DNA from: Brevibacillus laterosporus LMG 15441
Lineage (GTDB): Bacteria > Bacillota > Bacilli > Brevibacillales > Brevibacillaceae
NCBI RefSeq assembly: GCF_000219535.2
Contig: NZ_CP007806.1
Coordinates: 2,576,501-2,640,500, forward strand
DNA length: 64,000 bases
Direction: 5' to 3'
Shown: one piece after another, positions 1 to 10,742 of the stretch
How the letters are laid out: each line of letters opens with the position of its first letter
Numbering within the stretch: position 1 is the first letter of the stretch
Position numbers and translations under genes: made by a program
The notes under the pieces: generated by a model
Seen by the model: only the letters and a program-made list of their open reading frames with translations
Told to the model about the DNA's origin: nothing
Database searches by the model: none

Positions 1-1247
1 GCTGTAGTAAAAACGAAAGCATTATAATCTAATCGAACATGAAGTTCTTCTCTTGGCTGAACCATAATGGTTAAATCATAATTGGTTGGCTCAAACATTT
101 CGACCGAAAGAATCGAAAAACCAATCTTTTGCATGATACTGTTCTTTTTCAATTCTTCCACTAATGGATAATTTTCAATAACAACAATATGATCAAACAG
201 GTTTTGTTTTAATTCAGAATGATTTTGAATCTCGTACAGAGGAACATGTTCGTATTGTTGGAAGCTTAGCGTTCTTTGATGAACATCTTTTACTACTTCA
301 CAAAAGGCTTGCTCTGCACTTGTTTGAACGCGGAAAGGAAGAGTATTAATGAATAAACCAACCATTCTCTCGATTCCTTGTAAATCAGTTGGACGACCCG
401 ACACAACTGAGCCGAAAATTACATCGTTTGACGAATTATACCTTTGCAGTGCTAGTCCCCAAATGGTTTGAAAAATAACAGGTAGGGTCACCTGATTATT
501 TTTAGCGATTTGCTGTAACTGCTGCGTTAGCACACGATCAAATGAAAAATGATATTGCTTTGGCAAAAACGCTGTCTTTTCTCCAGAAGAACCTTTTTTC
601 GGCAATACAGCCTGATGCTCATAATCTTTTATATATTCCGCCCAATACTGAAGCGATGTCTCTTGATCTTGTTTCTCCAACCATGCAATAAAGGTGCTGT
701 ATGCTTGTACTGGTTGTAGTGACAAAGGCTTATTTTCGACTAAAGAATCATACATCTGGATGAGTTCATCAAAAATAATACTGAAGCACCAGCCATCCAT
801 AATAATATGATGAAAGCTCCAAATGACCTGATACTCATTTTCCTTCATTTGTAGGATGATCACTCTCATGAGTGGATCTTTGGTTATATGAAACGTAGCT
901 TCTTGGTCTTTTCTTTTCATTTGATCCGCTTGTTCCATTTTTGTCCACTCGTCAAAGGAACTCAAATCATGAAATTGAATGGGAATGGCGCGTTCCTTCA
1001 AAACGACTTGGACTGGCTTTTTCATTTTCTCATGCAAAAACGTTGTTCGAAATACGTCATATCTGGATACCAGCATTTGTAAACTTTTTGCAAACAAATC
1101 AACATCCATTTTTCCTTGAATGTGGATCGTCATCTGTACCAAATGAGAGTTATTATCCCCGTTTAGTAAGGAATGAAACAGCATCCCTTCTTGCATAGGA
1201 GATAGTATATACATATCCTGAACCAGTTCTCTCCTAAAAGTACTCAC
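1..1247 (-). CDS. NRPS, N-terminal condensation domain (TycB/GrsB-like), partial
   Basis: The frame is open from a GTG at 1247 through to the window edge, so the gene continues to the left. GAGG lies 8 bases upstream of the GTG. The ~415 visible residues are one condensation domain: the start motif SPMQEGMLFH is near residue 14, the catalytic HHIIMDGW near residue 150, and the domain end (LDYNAFVF) lies at the edge. The sequence resembles the first domain of TycB/GrsB closely, including the GSVVSGRPTD and VGLFINT motifs. Such a domain takes a D-aminoacyl donor from the partner A-T-E protein and joins it to the next residue, Pro in the gramicidin S and tyrocidine systems. It lies 98 bp downstream of the A-T-E gene and is probably cotranscribed. 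Its A domains are outside the window, so the later residues cannot be read here. Confidence 0.93.
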   Translation of the reverse strand, partial: MSTFRRELVQDMYILSPMQEGMLFHSLLNGDNNSHLVQMTIHIQGKMDVDLFAKSLQMLVSRYDVFRTTFLHEKMKKPVQVVLKERAIPIQFHDLSSFDEWTKMEQADQMKRKDQEATFHITKDPLMRVIILQMKENEYQVIWSFHHIIMDGWCFSIIFDELIQMYDSLVENKPLSLQPVQAYSTFIAWLEKQDQETSLQYWAEYIKDYEHQAVLPKKGSSGEKTAFLPKQYHFSFDRVLTQQLQQIAKNNQVTLPVIFQTIWGLALQRYNSSNDVIFGSVVSGRPTDLQGIERMVGLFINTLPFRVQTSAEQAFCEVVKDVHQRTLSFQQYEHVPLYEIQNHSELKQNLFDHIVVIENYPLVEELKKNSIMQKIGFSILSVEMFEPTNYDLTIMVQPREELHVRLDYNAFVFTT

Positions 1248-1345
1248 CCAGCATTCCTCATTTCTATTTTTTACTTTTATTAAAAAAATAATAGCAGGAA
1301 AGTGTAAGTACACCTCGTTTCATTCGTCACCTATCCTTCTAAGGA

Positions 1346-4300
1346 TTACTTCATGGATTCTTCTAGTAACCCAAAAATATCGTCCACATCTTCCAGTTCA
1401 AGACCTTTTATACTAAAATCACTGGGTGTACGTTCAGTTTCCTCCTTCTCCATACAGTGTCTAATCAAGCGTAGAAGGTGATATTTGTATTTATCGCCAA
1501 GCTGTTTAATCGACTCTTCCTTATATTGTTGGTCACTATATGAAAAAGATAGATTCATCCTGCCTTTCTCAATCACCCCAGTGATATGTAAAACCATATT
1601 GCTTTCCATTTCCGGACTGATATTGTTCTTCCCATCCGCACCAAGAGAATTTCCCTGACTATATGGTGAACGGGTAAAACCTTGACCCTCCAGATCAGAA
1701 TCGAATTGTCCCAGATAATTGAAAGTAATCGAAGGTTGAAGAGAAAAGGAAAGAGAAGTGTTTATTTCTTTTGCAGTTTTATATTTTAAGATTTCATAAC
1801 CGATCCCTTTGTTCGGAATCTTCCGCAAATTCTCTTTAACACTCTTTATGTGATAAGACAAATCATCTGATTTATCCATCTTTACTAGAACAGGATATTG
1901 GCAAGTAAACCAGCCTACTGTTCGTGCTATATTAGCTTGTTCGATAATATCCTCTCGTCCATGCCCCTCTACATTTATGAGGATTTGATCTACTTTAGCC
2001 CATTCCAGAAGTGCAAGACTTAACCCGGATAGTAAAATATCATTTATTTCTGTTTGATAAGCATGATTCACGTTTTTTAATAAATGTCCCGTGTCTTCCA
2101 CTGACAATTCCATTTTCATATGCTGGATACTATTTTGTTTGACTAAGGAATTCTCAAAATCTTTGGGGAGAGGGGTAGGTTTTGCAATAGATTCGAGCGC
2201 TTGCCAATAAGGAATTTCATGTAAAAGCTCCTTACTAGTAGCATATTTCTCAATTTCCAAGGACCACTCCTGAAATGAATCCGTTTTTTCTGGTAAAGCT
2301 ATCTCTTTTGATTCCAACACTTGCGCATAAGCTGTACTAATATCTTCAAATAATATTCGCCAGGAAATACCATCTACTATCAAATGATGAATAGCAATAA
2401 ATAAATGGTCACCCTTTTGGGTATGAAATAATCCAAGCTTTACTAATGGGCCTTCATTTAGATTTATTTGGCTGTGTAAACGATAGGATTCCTCATAGAT
2501 AGCTTGCTGTACATCTTGATTAGATCTTAGGTCGAATGTGAAAAAGTCGTATAGTGGACCTGTTTTCCCTCGATTGATCTGTTTAATCCTTCCATTTACT
2601 CGCTTATATACCATCCGAAGAGCATCATGATGCTCAATCATTTTGTCAAATACCTTTCGGATGAGTACCTCGTCAATTCCATTCGGGTGAGAAAGCACAT
2701 ATGATTGGTTATAATGATGCATGTTAGTAAATTGTTGATCAAAGAACCATTGCTGAATAGGAGTTAATCCTACTTCTCCCTCGACAATGCCTTGCTCACT
2801 CTTTTTACTTGTTTGCTTTAAAAGGGGGACAATTTCTGTAATGGTTGGATGCTTGAGCAAATCCTTTGTTTCAAGCTTTAGCTGATAGGCATACAATCGA
2901 GCAGCTACTTGGATCGCTTTAATTGAATCTCCTCCAAGAGCGTAAAAGTTATCATGAATACCAACTCTGTTATTCCCTAATACACTCTGCCAAATCTCTG
3001 CAAGGATGGCTTCTATTTCAGTAGTCGGTGCTTCAAATTCTGTTGTATCAAGTAGAGAGGCATGTGGTTCAGGCAGGGCTTTTCGATCAATTTTATCATT
3101 CGGAGTTAGTGGCATCTTATCCAAGCGTACAAAATAGGAAGGAATCATATATACGGGTAGGTCTTTTGCAACATGCTCTCTTAGTTCAGCAGGTGAGACT
3201 TGCTCTGTTTCGACAAAATAGGCGCATAAATAGGCTTGTTCCAGCTCATCTTTCTTAGCAATGACAGCGGCTTCTCTAATCTTGTGATACCGTAATAAAA
3301 CAGTTTCTACTTCTCCCAATTCCACTCGGTGTCCCCTAATTTTTACTTGATGATCCATACGTCCTATATACTCAATGGTCCCGTCTGAACGCCACTTCGC
3401 CAAATCCCCTGTTTTGTACATTTTTTCACCGGGTAGATACGGATGAGTAATAAATTTCTCGGAAGTTAATTCTGGACGATTCCAATAGCCTCTTGCTAGT
3501 CCAATCCCACTGATACATAGTTCACCCGTTTCTCCAAAAGGTACTTCTTCTAAATTTGGATTGAGAATATAAATCTGTGTATTTTGAATAGGTGAACCAA
3601 TGGGGACTGCCTGCTGCCCTGCGTCTTCTGTTTTTGCTATCCAGGTGGAAGCACAAATGCTCGATTCGGTTGGACCATATGCATTCATGTAGGTTACTCT
3701 ATCTTTCCATTTATTCACTAGGGGAAAAGAGGTGGCTGAACCTGCTGTGATGAGTTTACGCAAATATAAAATGCGCTCTGGGTTCAAATGAATAAGATAC
3801 GTGGGTGGCAGTGTGATAATCGAAATTTTATGCTGGTTCATAAATGTTTCAAAGCTTACAAAATCGTTTATCGTATCCTTAGAAATCATATATAAGCTAG
3901 CACCTGTTAGCAATGCCATAAAGAACTCTGATACAGATGCATCAAAGGAGATGCTGGCAAATTGCCCGACTCGGTCGTTTGGTGTAATTTCAAGTATTTT
4001 TTGAAAGTAATCGATTAGGTTTACAATACCTTTATGCTCCAGCATGGTTCCCTTTGGACTTCCTGTTGTACCAGATGTATAAATTACATAAGCTAAATCG
4101 GTATTCTTGCAGTCCAAATTAAGATTTAATTCCGCTTGCATCATAATTGCTGGATCTTCAAAAGTAATAACTTGACCTTGGAAATCAGCTTCGCGGATAA
4201 GACCAACAAGAGCATGCTGGGTTAAAACTATTTTGGTTTGACTATCTTTTAGCATGTATTGAATTCTCTCTTGCGGGTATTCAACGTCGATCGGGACATA

Positions 4301-4576
4301 TGCCCCACCAGCTTTTAAAATCGCTAGAATGCTAATAACCATTTCTATCGATCGATCCATGAAAATACCAACTATTTGATCAGTCTGAACGCCTTTTTCA
4401 ATCAATAATCGTGCGAGTTGATTTGCTTTGGAGTTAAGCTCTTGATAGGTAAGCTTTTCTTGTTCTAGGATAATGGCAGGATTGTCTGGGTTTTTTTCAG
4501 CTTGACTTTCAAAAAGCTGATGAATTGTCTTGTCAGATAGATAGGGTGTTGTGAGCGAATGACTGTGTATCATCAC
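1346..4576 (-). CDS. NRPS initiation protein A-T-E (GrsA/TycA-like), predicted D-Tyr
   Basis: A stand-alone initiation module of 1076 residues, near the size of GrsA and TycA (about 1090-1100). Domains in order: adenylation (~15-510, core [11 protein letters not shown] near 170), carrier ([10 protein letters not shown] near 550) and epimerization (~590-1050, with HHLIVDG near 730 and the EGHGRE motif). It would activate an L-amino acid, load it on the carrier and epimerize it before transfer to the next protein. Alignment by eye to GrsA gives the specificity residues D-A-S-T-I-A-A-I-C-K. GrsA has Trp at the third position (W239) and this protein has Ser. That pattern is close to the Tyr code DASTVAAVCK, so D-Tyr is more likely than D-Phe. 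The C-terminus ([13 protein letters not shown]) resembles the GrsA docking end. The start is GTG at 4576 or ATG at 4573, behind AGGAGG. The synthetase identity is firm; the substrate is inference. Confidence 0.95.
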   Translation of the reverse strand: MMIHSHSLTTPYLSDKTIHQLFESQAEKNPDNPAIILEQEKLTYQELNSKANQLARLLIEKGVQTDQIVGIFMDRSIEMVISILAILKAGGAYVPIDVEYPQERIQYMLKDSQTKIVLTQHALVGLIREADFQGQVITFEDPAIMMQAELNLNLDCKNTDLAYVIYTSGTTGSPKGTMLEHKGIVNLIDYFQKILEITPNDRVGQFASISFDASVSEFFMALLTGASLYMISKDTINDFVSFETFMNQHKISIITLPPTYLIHLNPERILYLRKLITAGSATSFPLVNKWKDRVTYMNAYGPTESSICASTWIAKTEDAGQQAVPIGSPIQNTQIYILNPNLEEVPFGETGELCISGIGLARGYWNRPELTSEKFITHPYLPGEKMYKTGDLAKWRSDGTIEYIGRMDHQVKIRGHRVELGEVETVLLRYHKIREAAVIAKKDELEQAYLCAYFVETEQVSPAELREHVAKDLPVYMIPSYFVRLDKMPLTPNDKIDRKALPEPHASLLDTTEFEAPTTEIEAILAEIWQSVLGNNRVGIHDNFYALGGDSIKAIQVAARLYAYQLKLETKDLLKHPTITEIVPLLKQTSKKSEQGIVEGEVGLTPIQQWFFDQQFTNMHHYNQSYVLSHPNGIDEVLIRKVFDKMIEHHDALRMVYKRVNGRIKQINRGKTGPLYDFFTFDLRSNQDVQQAIYEESYRLHSQINLNEGPLVKLGLFHTQKGDHLFIAIHHLIVDGISWRILFEDISTAYAQVLESKEIALPEKTDSFQEWSLEIEKYATSKELLHEIPYWQALESIAKPTPLPKDFENSLVKQNSIQHMKMELSVEDTGHLLKNVNHAYQTEINDILLSGLSLALLEWAKVDQILINVEGHGREDIIEQANIARTVGWFTCQYPVLVKMDKSDDLSYHIKSVKENLRKIPNKGIGYEILKYKTAKEINTSLSFSLQPSITFNYLGQFDSDLEGQGFTRSPYSQGNSLGADGKNNISPEMESNMVLHITGVIEKGRMNLSFSYSDQQYKEESIKQLGDKYKYHLLRLIRHCMEKEETERTPSDFSIKGLELEDVDDIFGLLEESMK

Positions 4577-5106
4577 AGTTTAACCTCCTATGCTCGAAAA
4601 ATATACAAATACTTCTTTTTCATATATTCGTGCCAATGATATTCAGCACCTAACACCCCCTTCTATTCGTAGATTTTACTCTGTGGGACTTCACTTTTTA
4701 TGAAAGCAGAACAAAAGGAATTTGGATCGTAATTATAGTAATCAAGGAGTGTTTCATAGAGGAAAAAAGAATCATTGATCTTAGAGGTTATAAAAGGTCT
4801 CGCCATCTTTAAAAATAGATACATATGGTATTATCCAGCTACAACCTTATTTATACAATATCGAGCAAATCGACAGTCAACATCAATTTTTTGTAATTTT
4901 GTCTTACATTTCCATGATGGACGTGTAAGCATTACAGCCATACCATGCATTTCAGCAAATTGCTTTATTTTACAAATGTTCATCTTGGATTAAATTTACA
5001 ATAAGTTACATAAAATTACAACATCCAAAACTAAATTCATTCATCATATAAAGATTTATTCCATAATATTTTGAGCTTGACAAGCGGTTCCATGATTACT
5101 TACTAA
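4577..5106. other. Intergenic leader of the A-T-E NRPS gene
   Basis: About 530 bp, AT-rich, with no convincing gene; the short frames here lack ribosome sites and family resemblance. It must hold the promoter of the NRPS operon. A minus-strand TATAAT (4737-4732) has no good -35. Three TTACA elements recur at exactly 10-bp spacing (4996-5000, 5006-5010, 5016-5020), which would put them on one helix face. Confidence 0.5.
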
Positions 5107-5140
5107 AAAAACCAGACCTTCTATTGAAAGCCTGGTTTTT
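5107..5140. terminator. Bidirectional rho-independent terminator
   Basis: AAAAACCAG at 5107-5115 pairs with CTGGTTTTT at 5132-5140, giving a T-run on either strand. It lies downstream of the oxidoreductase gene that ends at 5182 on the minus strand. Confidence 0.8.
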
Positions 5141-5181
5141 CTTTATGAAGGATATAAGCTTCGTTTCTTATATTACATTTT

Positions 5182-6198
5182 TTAACAATCAGAAACTTTT
5201 ACCAATTGCTTACCAGTGTTCTCTCCAGTAAATAGCCCAAGGAAAGCTTCCGGTACATTCTCCAAACCTTCTACAATATTCTCGGAATATTTTATTTTTC
5301 CTTCCTTGATCCACTGGGCCATCTGTGTCATTCCCTCATGATAACGATCTGTATATTGAGTCACCAAAAAACCTTTCATAGTAGCTGTTTTCTTGAGGAG
5401 CTGCACCTGAATCCTAGGTCCAATATCCTGCTTCTCTGAATTGTAGAGAGAAATCTGACCGCAGAGAGGAATTCGCGCTCCCTGATTAATCAAGCTCAGA
5501 ACGGCATCTGATATCGGACCACCCACATTATCAAAATAAACGTCTACCCCGTTTGGGCAAGCTTTTTCTAATGCTAGTTGCATATTTGGTGTTGTTTTAT
5601 AATTAATTGCGGCATCAAATCCGAGCTCTTCTGTTACATACTGAACTTTTTCTTCAGAACCAGCAATCCCTACAACACGTGCCCCTTTGATTTTTGCTAT
5701 TTGCCCGACAAGCATTCCCACCGCTCCTGCGGCCCCTGAAACAACTACGGTTTCCCCTGCCTGTGGTTGGCCGATGTCCAATAGACCAAAATAAGCGGTC
5801 ATTCCAGGCATTCCAAGTACACCCAATGCGGTTGTAATTGGTGCTATATTTGTATCGATTTTTTGTACTTCTCCAGCATCAACCACGGAGTAATTTTGCC
5901 ATCCCAATAGACCAAGGACAACATCCCCGACTTGAAATTCTGAGGACTTCGTTTCTATTACTTCTCCAATTACCCCACCGGTTATCACTTGATCTAGCTG
6001 AAAGGGGGGTATATAAGATTTTTGATCATTCATTCTCCCCCTCATATAGGGATCAACAGATAGGTATAGAGTACGTATTAAAAGCTGATTGTCATTGACT
6101 TCAGGAATAGAGGATTTGATGAAGGTGAAATTATCTCTTGTTGGAACGCCAACTGGCCGACTAGAAAGTAAAATCTGATTATTAACTGCTTCACTCAT
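5182..6198 (-). CDS. NADP-dependent MDR-family oxidoreductase (YfmJ/CurA-like)
   Basis: A 338-residue zinc-independent medium-chain dehydrogenase/reductase of the leukotriene B4 dehydrogenase/CurA/YfmJ group. Early motifs are RPVGVPTRDNF and LSVDPYMRGRM; the nucleotide-binding glycine motif is VSGAAGAVGMLVGQ (~150-163); and FDNVGG (~222) is typical of the group. These soluble NADPH enzymes reduce the double bond of alpha,beta-unsaturated aldehydes and ketones. The gene is divergent from a TetR regulator at 6374, which probably controls it. It ends at a terminator, so it is monocistronic. The family is sure, the physiological substrate is not known, and no link to the NRPS is visible. Confidence 0.92.
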   Translation of the reverse strand: MSEAVNNQILLSSRPVGVPTRDNFTFIKSSIPEVNDNQLLIRTLYLSVDPYMRGRMNDQKSYIPPFQLDQVITGGVIGEVIETKSSEFQVGDVVLGLLGWQNYSVVDAGEVQKIDTNIAPITTALGVLGMPGMTAYFGLLDIGQPQAGETVVVSGAAGAVGMLVGQIAKIKGARVVGIAGSEEKVQYVTEELGFDAAINYKTTPNMQLALEKACPNGVDVYFDNVGGPISDAVLSLINQGARIPLCGQISLYNSEKQDIGPRIQVQLLKKTATMKGFLVTQYTDRYHEGMTQMAQWIKEGKIKYSENIVEGLENVPEAFLGLFTGENTGKQLVKVSDC

Positions 6199-6328
6199 TA
6201 GAATACCCTCCCTGCTTATTAGGAAACGTTACCTTTGCAACCTTATATTATCATACATAATGAATTAATTAAACTTTTTTCGTATATTTCGTTCAGTTAA
6301 ATAGCAGTTATATGTGTAATATCTAATT

Positions 6329-6344
6329 TTACGTTATAATGTAA
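6329..6344. promoter_or_regulatory. Palindrome over a TATAAT: probable TetR operator
   Basis: TTACGTTATAATGTAA is a 16-bp palindrome with a single mismatched pair. It encloses TATAAT (6335-6340), which is well placed as the -10 of the TetR gene starting at 6374. The position in the divergent region suggests autoregulation and control of the oxidoreductase. The -35 is weak. Confidence 0.5.
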
Positions 6345-6373
6345 TTTGATGTTTTAGATTGGGAGGCATTGAA

Positions 6374-7051
6374 GTGACAAACACTCGAGGCAGATCACGT
6401 AAAAATGAGCAAGAGACGAAAAAAGAATTGATTATTCGTCTACTTCCCTTTCTTAAAAAGCAAGGGATCAGCTCTTTGAAAATGGAAGACATTGCAAAAT
6501 ATATGGATATAAGCAAAGCAACGATGTATAAATATTTTTCTTCTCGAACAGAAATCTTAGAAGCGACAGTAGAAGTGTACGTTGATTATATCCTTGAGAA
6601 CCTTCATGACTTATCTGATAACGAATCTGCTTCTTTCGTACGCCGCTTCCAAAAGGTTTTTGAAAACTCGGTGGTTCTGGCTATTTTTTTATCAGATTTA
6701 TTATTACAGGAACTAAAAAGCATGTATCCTCATTTATACCAGCGAATTGTTGAGGCGCAAAAAGCTCGTAACGATCATATTAAAGCTTTTTATGAAGCTG
6801 GTCATAGAGAAGGTGTGTTCCTTTCTGTTAATCCTTCTTTATTAATTGCTCAGGACGAGCTACTCCTGCCAAGTTTACTTAGTCCTGTTTTTTTGATTCA
6901 AAATCACATGACTTTAGAACAAGCCTTATTTGATTACTATCAGATGAAAAAGCATCAACTGCTCAAACCAGAGCTTATTCCTGACGTAGATGACTCATTC
7001 ATTCCCATGCAGGTAGGACAATGTATTCAAAAAATTACGTGGACAGAGTAG
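6374..7051 (+). CDS. TetR/AcrR family transcriptional regulator
   Basis: About 225 residues. An N-terminal TetR DNA-binding domain (~10-60) contains MEDIAKYMDISKATMYKYFSSR, the usual helix-turn-helix plus the YKYF segment. The C-terminal ligand domain is alpha-helical and not recognisable to a substrate. I choose the GTG at 6374 because GGGAGG sits 7 bases upstream; a longer TTG frame from 6359 would overlap that site. It is divergent from the YfmJ-like oxidoreductase, with a palindrome between them, so it probably represses that gene and responds to a reactive carbonyl or similar effector. This pairing is inferred from layout only. Confidence 0.9.
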   Translation: MTNTRGRSRKNEQETKKELIIRLLPFLKKQGISSLKMEDIAKYMDISKATMYKYFSSRTEILEATVEVYVDYILENLHDLSDNESASFVRRFQKVFENSVVLAIFLSDLLLQELKSMYPHLYQRIVEAQKARNDHIKAFYEAGHREGVFLSVNPSLLIAQDELLLPSLLSPVFLIQNHMTLEQALFDYYQMKKHQLLKPELIPDVDDSFIPMQVGQCIQKITWTE

Positions 7052-7170
7052 CTCATATAAAGCGTGTAAGCTACATTGCAAATCAGACTAACTGTGCTCA
7101 ACTATCCCTATTCCATATAGGATATTCGTTGGTCTTTCCAAAAAGTAGTTACATCCTACCTCTCGCAAAT

Positions 7171-7220
7171 ACAAAAAACCAGTCAAAAGCACAATGGTAA
7201 CGTATTGGACTGGTTTTTGT
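7171..7220. terminator. Bidirectional terminator between convergent genes
   Basis: ACCAGTC near 7178-7184 pairs with GACTGGT near 7208-7214, and A- and T-runs lie outside. It separates the plus-strand TetR gene from the minus-strand P450 gene. Confidence 0.75.
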
Positions 7221-7322
7221 ATGTAACCTTTTGTTTATGGGAATTGAATACAAATTAGAAAGCTTGCACTTCTTTTCAGACCATAATAGCCGGTGTTCTT
7301 GAATGTTTTCAGGAGTTGGATA

Positions 7323-10019
7323 TTAAGATTCTGGTGTACTGATGAACATTATAATTTTCTCTTCTGGGCGGCAATCAGCTAAGTAATGATCGAGCATTCC
7401 CAGATGTACTCCGCATTCACTTTCTAGAGAATCAGCTCCTATCATAATACTAGCCTGATGGGGACTGTTCTCTGGAGAACTAGTTATCGTATAATATTTC
7501 GGCTGAAGCGGGGGCAAAAGCTCGATAACCCTTTCGAAGGGCATCTCGCAGGCTTCATATTTTTCAAGCAGTTCTAGCATCGACACCCCGGTCTTCTCTA
7601 CCTGCTGTTCATAGACAACCTCATCTAATAAATCCTCCAATTCACGTTTATGTGGGGGACAAACCGTGTAAGCTGCAAGCTCATGTAGCTGTGCATGAGT
7701 TGCGGTTGCTTGCAGATCTACATTTTGACTCAGCAAATCATTAAGTCGTACTGGTCGATCCAGCGGAAGATGGGCTATGTTACGTCCATCTGCCCTCAAA
7801 ATCAAGGGATCGTTCCCGTTCAAGCCAAAGCGTTGTAAAATTCGTTCGACATGCTCCTTCCTATTTTTCGGTAATACCCCGATTTGATCCCCCTCCTGAT
7901 AGCTAAGACCATCTGGCAATGTGATTTCTACTTGCCGGATGCTTCGCCCACAATTAGCACTCTCCAGTTCCCGGTTTTCTGTTATATAGGCATAGACAGC
8001 ATTATACTTGAGGGCGAGCGGTACATCTGACATGTCATTCATAAATTGAATCGTAAGGGTTCCGTGATCTTTTTCCTCAAGGTTTTCCTGTAGAATAAAA
8101 GTCTCCATAACGTCAAGCCACATACGCTTCTGCCAGTCTTCTAATTGTTTTTCGAAGTCTCCGCTAGTGTCAGCTTCGCCTCGCAACGAAAGCCTTTTCG
8201 CTCCTTTTAAAGTAAGCTGCTCATCAATAAATCTCGGGACGTCTTGATAGGTATTTGCCCAATTGCGGTCTCCACATCCAAAAACCGCATACGTAACTCC
8301 TTGAAGCGCACCTGCCTCTACTCCTTCCAACCATTGCACGAATTTTCGGGCATTATTAGGGGGCTTTCCATTATAAGAAGCGGTAACAATCAGTACGACT
8401 CCCTCTTTCGGTAACTTCCCTAGCCAATCATCAAGCGGTGCCATCTCACTTCTGATACCGAGCAAACCCGCATTAGTAGAAAGCTCTCGTGCGGTACGCT
8501 CTGCTGTGCCTAAATTTGACCCATAAAGGATTAGTAAAGATACATGGTTGACCCTAGCTATGGATGTTTTAATCTGTTCCCATCTACTATCTGTCCCTCG
8601 TATGTTTACAGCTCCTACTTCTGGCTCTTGGGTAGATTGGTCTAGCTTCTGTTTCTTTCGCTGTTTGACACGTATGTAAAATTCTTCTGGTTTGATCGTT
8701 AATGTTTGTTGAATGCTTAACTGATAGTTCGTATGATCAATTAATTCAAAGTTCTGGAGAATCATACCTAGAACTAAAGTGGCTTCATGCAGTGCAAATT
8801 GCATCCCAATGCAGGCTCGTTGACCATTTCCAAAAGGTTTATAGGCATGATGGGGGACTTTATCAGGGTCCTCAAATCGCTCGGGGCAAAATTCATCAGC
8901 ATCATCTCCCCAAGCATCTTTATCTCGATGAAGTTGGGGTAAGAGTAATGCAACAACTTCGCCTTTTTTTATGGCATACTTCCCTCCAATGATTGTATCT
9001 GCCCGAGCGGTAAGTTCAAATCCCGGGGCTGTTGGCCATAAACGTAAGGATTCCTGTAAAATCATACGCACATATGTAAGTTGTAGAACCTGCTGATACG
9101 AAGGAGATACACCGGTTAATACCCGATCCACTTCCTGGTACGCTTTTTCTCGCACCTCTGGGTTTTTCAGCAAAAAATAGAGAGCAAATGATAATAAGCC
9201 GCTTGTTGTTTCATGTCCTGCTATTAAAAATGTGATGATTTGATACCGGATATTTTCGTCATCCAGTCTCTCTCCAGTTTGCGGGTCCTTCCCGTTAAGC
9301 ATGCGGGTGAGCAAATCGATTTCACCCTGATCGCCATTCACCTTTCGTTCCTCGATGATTTTGTCTACTAATGAAAACATCGTTTCAATATCTTGGGTAA
9401 ACTGACGTCTAGTTCCCACCATTAATGTATTTTGAATTTTCAATCTTCCACTCTGATGCATCGCTTCTTGAAGTGCGCGAACCATACTGTTGATAAAAGG
9501 GCTGTGTGTTTCTCTATAAAAACTATTAAAGCGATAATTAAAGCCGCATAACCCAATCGTATCCAATGTAAGTCGAGTCATATCGCCAGGAACATCTATA
9601 CTTTCATTAGGATTAAGACGTGCCCATTTTTGGATCAACTGCAAGGCAATATCCACCATCATTGAATGGTATCCTTTCATTGCTTGTTGACTAAAAGTAG
9701 GTAGGAGGATATTATGGGCCTTTTGCCAATTAGGCTCCTCAATCCTGCTCGTAAATAAACCATCTCCACTAAAGGCACGAACATTTTCCAAATCACCTGT
9801 AATGTTTTTGAAGAAACGCGACTCGTCACAAACCTCAGCCGCTAGTTTATGACCAGAAATAACCAAGCTTGAACTTCCAGAAAGGGTTAATCGGTAGATT
9901 GGACCGAACTCTTCTGCAAGTTTACAGAGTGAAAGTGTCGGTGTATCTTTTTCTATTAAGGGGTAATTGCCAAGCGGACCATACGTTTTGGGTTGCGGAA
10001 TATATCCTACTTCTTTCAT
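7323..10019 (-). CDS. CYP102-type P450-reductase fusion, C-terminally truncated
   Basis: A self-sufficient fatty-acid hydroxylase type (P450 BM3, B. subtilis CypB/CypD). The P450 part (~1-460) has AGHETTSG near 267 and the heme-ligand region [10 protein letters not shown] (Cys ~403). A flavodoxin-like FMN domain follows (~490-640, GSNLGTAE), then the start of the FAD domain (~660-898, YYTITSSP). Intact family members have about 1050 residues. This one stops at FISTPES, so the NADPH-binding lobe, including the GPGTGVAPFRGF region, is missing. Just after the stop another frame reads TPAIMV, resembling the family's TPIIMVG, and then similarity ends. This suggests a frameshift plus deletion. The P450 domain may still fold, but NADPH-driven self-sufficient turnover is unlikely. 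The ATG at 10019 is chosen over 10028 because AAAGGA lies 9 bases upstream. It is cotranscribed with the FatR-like gene upstream. Confidence 0.9.
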   Translation of the reverse strand: MKEVGYIPQPKTYGPLGNYPLIEKDTPTLSLCKLAEEFGPIYRLTLSGSSSLVISGHKLAAEVCDESRFFKNITGDLENVRAFSGDGLFTSRIEEPNWQKAHNILLPTFSQQAMKGYHSMMVDIALQLIQKWARLNPNESIDVPGDMTRLTLDTIGLCGFNYRFNSFYRETHSPFINSMVRALQEAMHQSGRLKIQNTLMVGTRRQFTQDIETMFSLVDKIIEERKVNGDQGEIDLLTRMLNGKDPQTGERLDDENIRYQIITFLIAGHETTSGLLSFALYFLLKNPEVREKAYQEVDRVLTGVSPSYQQVLQLTYVRMILQESLRLWPTAPGFELTARADTIIGGKYAIKKGEVVALLLPQLHRDKDAWGDDADEFCPERFEDPDKVPHHAYKPFGNGQRACIGMQFALHEATLVLGMILQNFELIDHTNYQLSIQQTLTIKPEEFYIRVKQRKKQKLDQSTQEPEVGAVNIRGTDSRWEQIKTSIARVNHVSLLILYGSNLGTAERTARELSTNAGLLGIRSEMAPLDDWLGKLPKEGVVLIVTASYNGKPPNNARKFVQWLEGVEAGALQGVTYAVFGCGDRNWANTYQDVPRFIDEQLTLKGAKRLSLRGEADTSGDFEKQLEDWQKRMWLDVMETFILQENLEEKDHGTLTIQFMNDMSDVPLALKYNAVYAYITENRELESANCGRSIRQVEITLPDGLSYQEGDQIGVLPKNRKEHVERILQRFGLNGNDPLILRADGRNIAHLPLDRPVRLNDLLSQNVDLQATATHAQLHELAAYTVCPPHKRELEDLLDEVVYEQQVEKTGVSMLELLEKYEACEMPFERVIELLPPLQPKYYTITSSPENSPHQASIMIGADSLESECGVHLGMLDHYLADCRPEEKIIMFISTPES

Positions 10020-10084
10020 CACAAACATCCTTTCAGATTTATTCGCGAAAGTGTAGTTGCCCTGCTACGCATCATCAAATCTGC

Positions 10085-10657
10085 TTATGATTTTTCTTGT
10101 TTAAAACCATGATAAAGTGTGTCTAAAAGAAGTGACGCGGCCGATCTTTTCGCAATATGACCTTCTTGAACCTGCTGCCATGTCATAAAGAGAAGTGAGT
10201 ACAGGACATTCAAAATCCATTCGCTGTTCATATCGGCACGGAGGTAACCTTTGCGTTGCAATACCTGAATGGAGTGTCGAATAGGTTCCTTTACCTCCTC
10301 CTCAGCTTCCATCATCTCTTGACTGTAATACAGCGTAGATTCATGAGCTAGAAAATAAATCTTAGCCCCGAGTGGAATTAACGCCTCAATCAATTGTGAA
10401 ATATAGGATTCGATGTTTTCCTCGTCTAACGGAATTTGCTTTATCGTCTCTCTGAACACCTGAGAAGATCTTAATCCTAGTTGCAGGATCAATTGATCCC
10501 TATTTTCGATGTATCTGTGCAGAGTCGCAATGCCGATACCAGCGTATTCGGCAATTTCATTCAAAGATGCAGTTGGCTTTTCGACTAGTAATTCTGTAGC
10601 CGCATCCAAAATGGCATTAAGCCTAGCCTCCTTTGTCGCTGATCTGGCATTTTTCAT
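10085..10657 (-). CDS. TetR-family repressor, FatR/BM3R1-like
   Basis: 190 residues with an N-terminal TetR helix-turn-helix (~10-55; LNEIAEYAGIGIATLHRYIENR) and a helical effector domain. It lies directly upstream of the CYP102-type gene on the same strand (65-bp gap). This is the arrangement of B. subtilis fatR-cypB and B. megaterium bm3R1-BM3, where the repressor senses fatty acids and controls itself and the P450. Candidate operators (TGATAG half-sites) lie 40-65 bp upstream of the start. Family and role by synteny are well supported; fatty-acid sensing is inferred. Confidence 0.9.
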   Translation of the reverse strand: MKNARSATKEARLNAILDAATELLVEKPTASLNEIAEYAGIGIATLHRYIENRDQLILQLGLRSSQVFRETIKQIPLDEENIESYISQLIEALIPLGAKIYFLAHESTLYYSQEMMEAEEEVKEPIRHSIQVLQRKGYLRADMNSEWILNVLYSLLFMTWQQVQEGHIAKRSAASLLLDTLYHGFKQEKS

Positions 10658-10695
10658 CTTGAAGGCCCCTCTTTCTTTTTGATCGGTTCATTTTT

Positions 10696-10721
10696 TGATA
10701 GATGAAACTATCACTTGATAG
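10696..10721. promoter_or_regulatory. Candidate FatR operator: TGATAG inverted repeat plus a third half-site
   Basis: TGATAG (10696-10701), six bases, CTATCA (10708-10713), then TGATAG again (10716-10721). A minus-strand TATAAT at 10742-10737 would place transcription start near 10730, just upstream of these sites, where a repressor would block the polymerase. Confidence 0.5.
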
Positions 10722-10742
10722 AATATTACACCAATTATTATA

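Noticed and set aside
4775-4993. Short frame in the NRPS leader
   Set aside because: No ribosome site and no family; treated as leader DNA.
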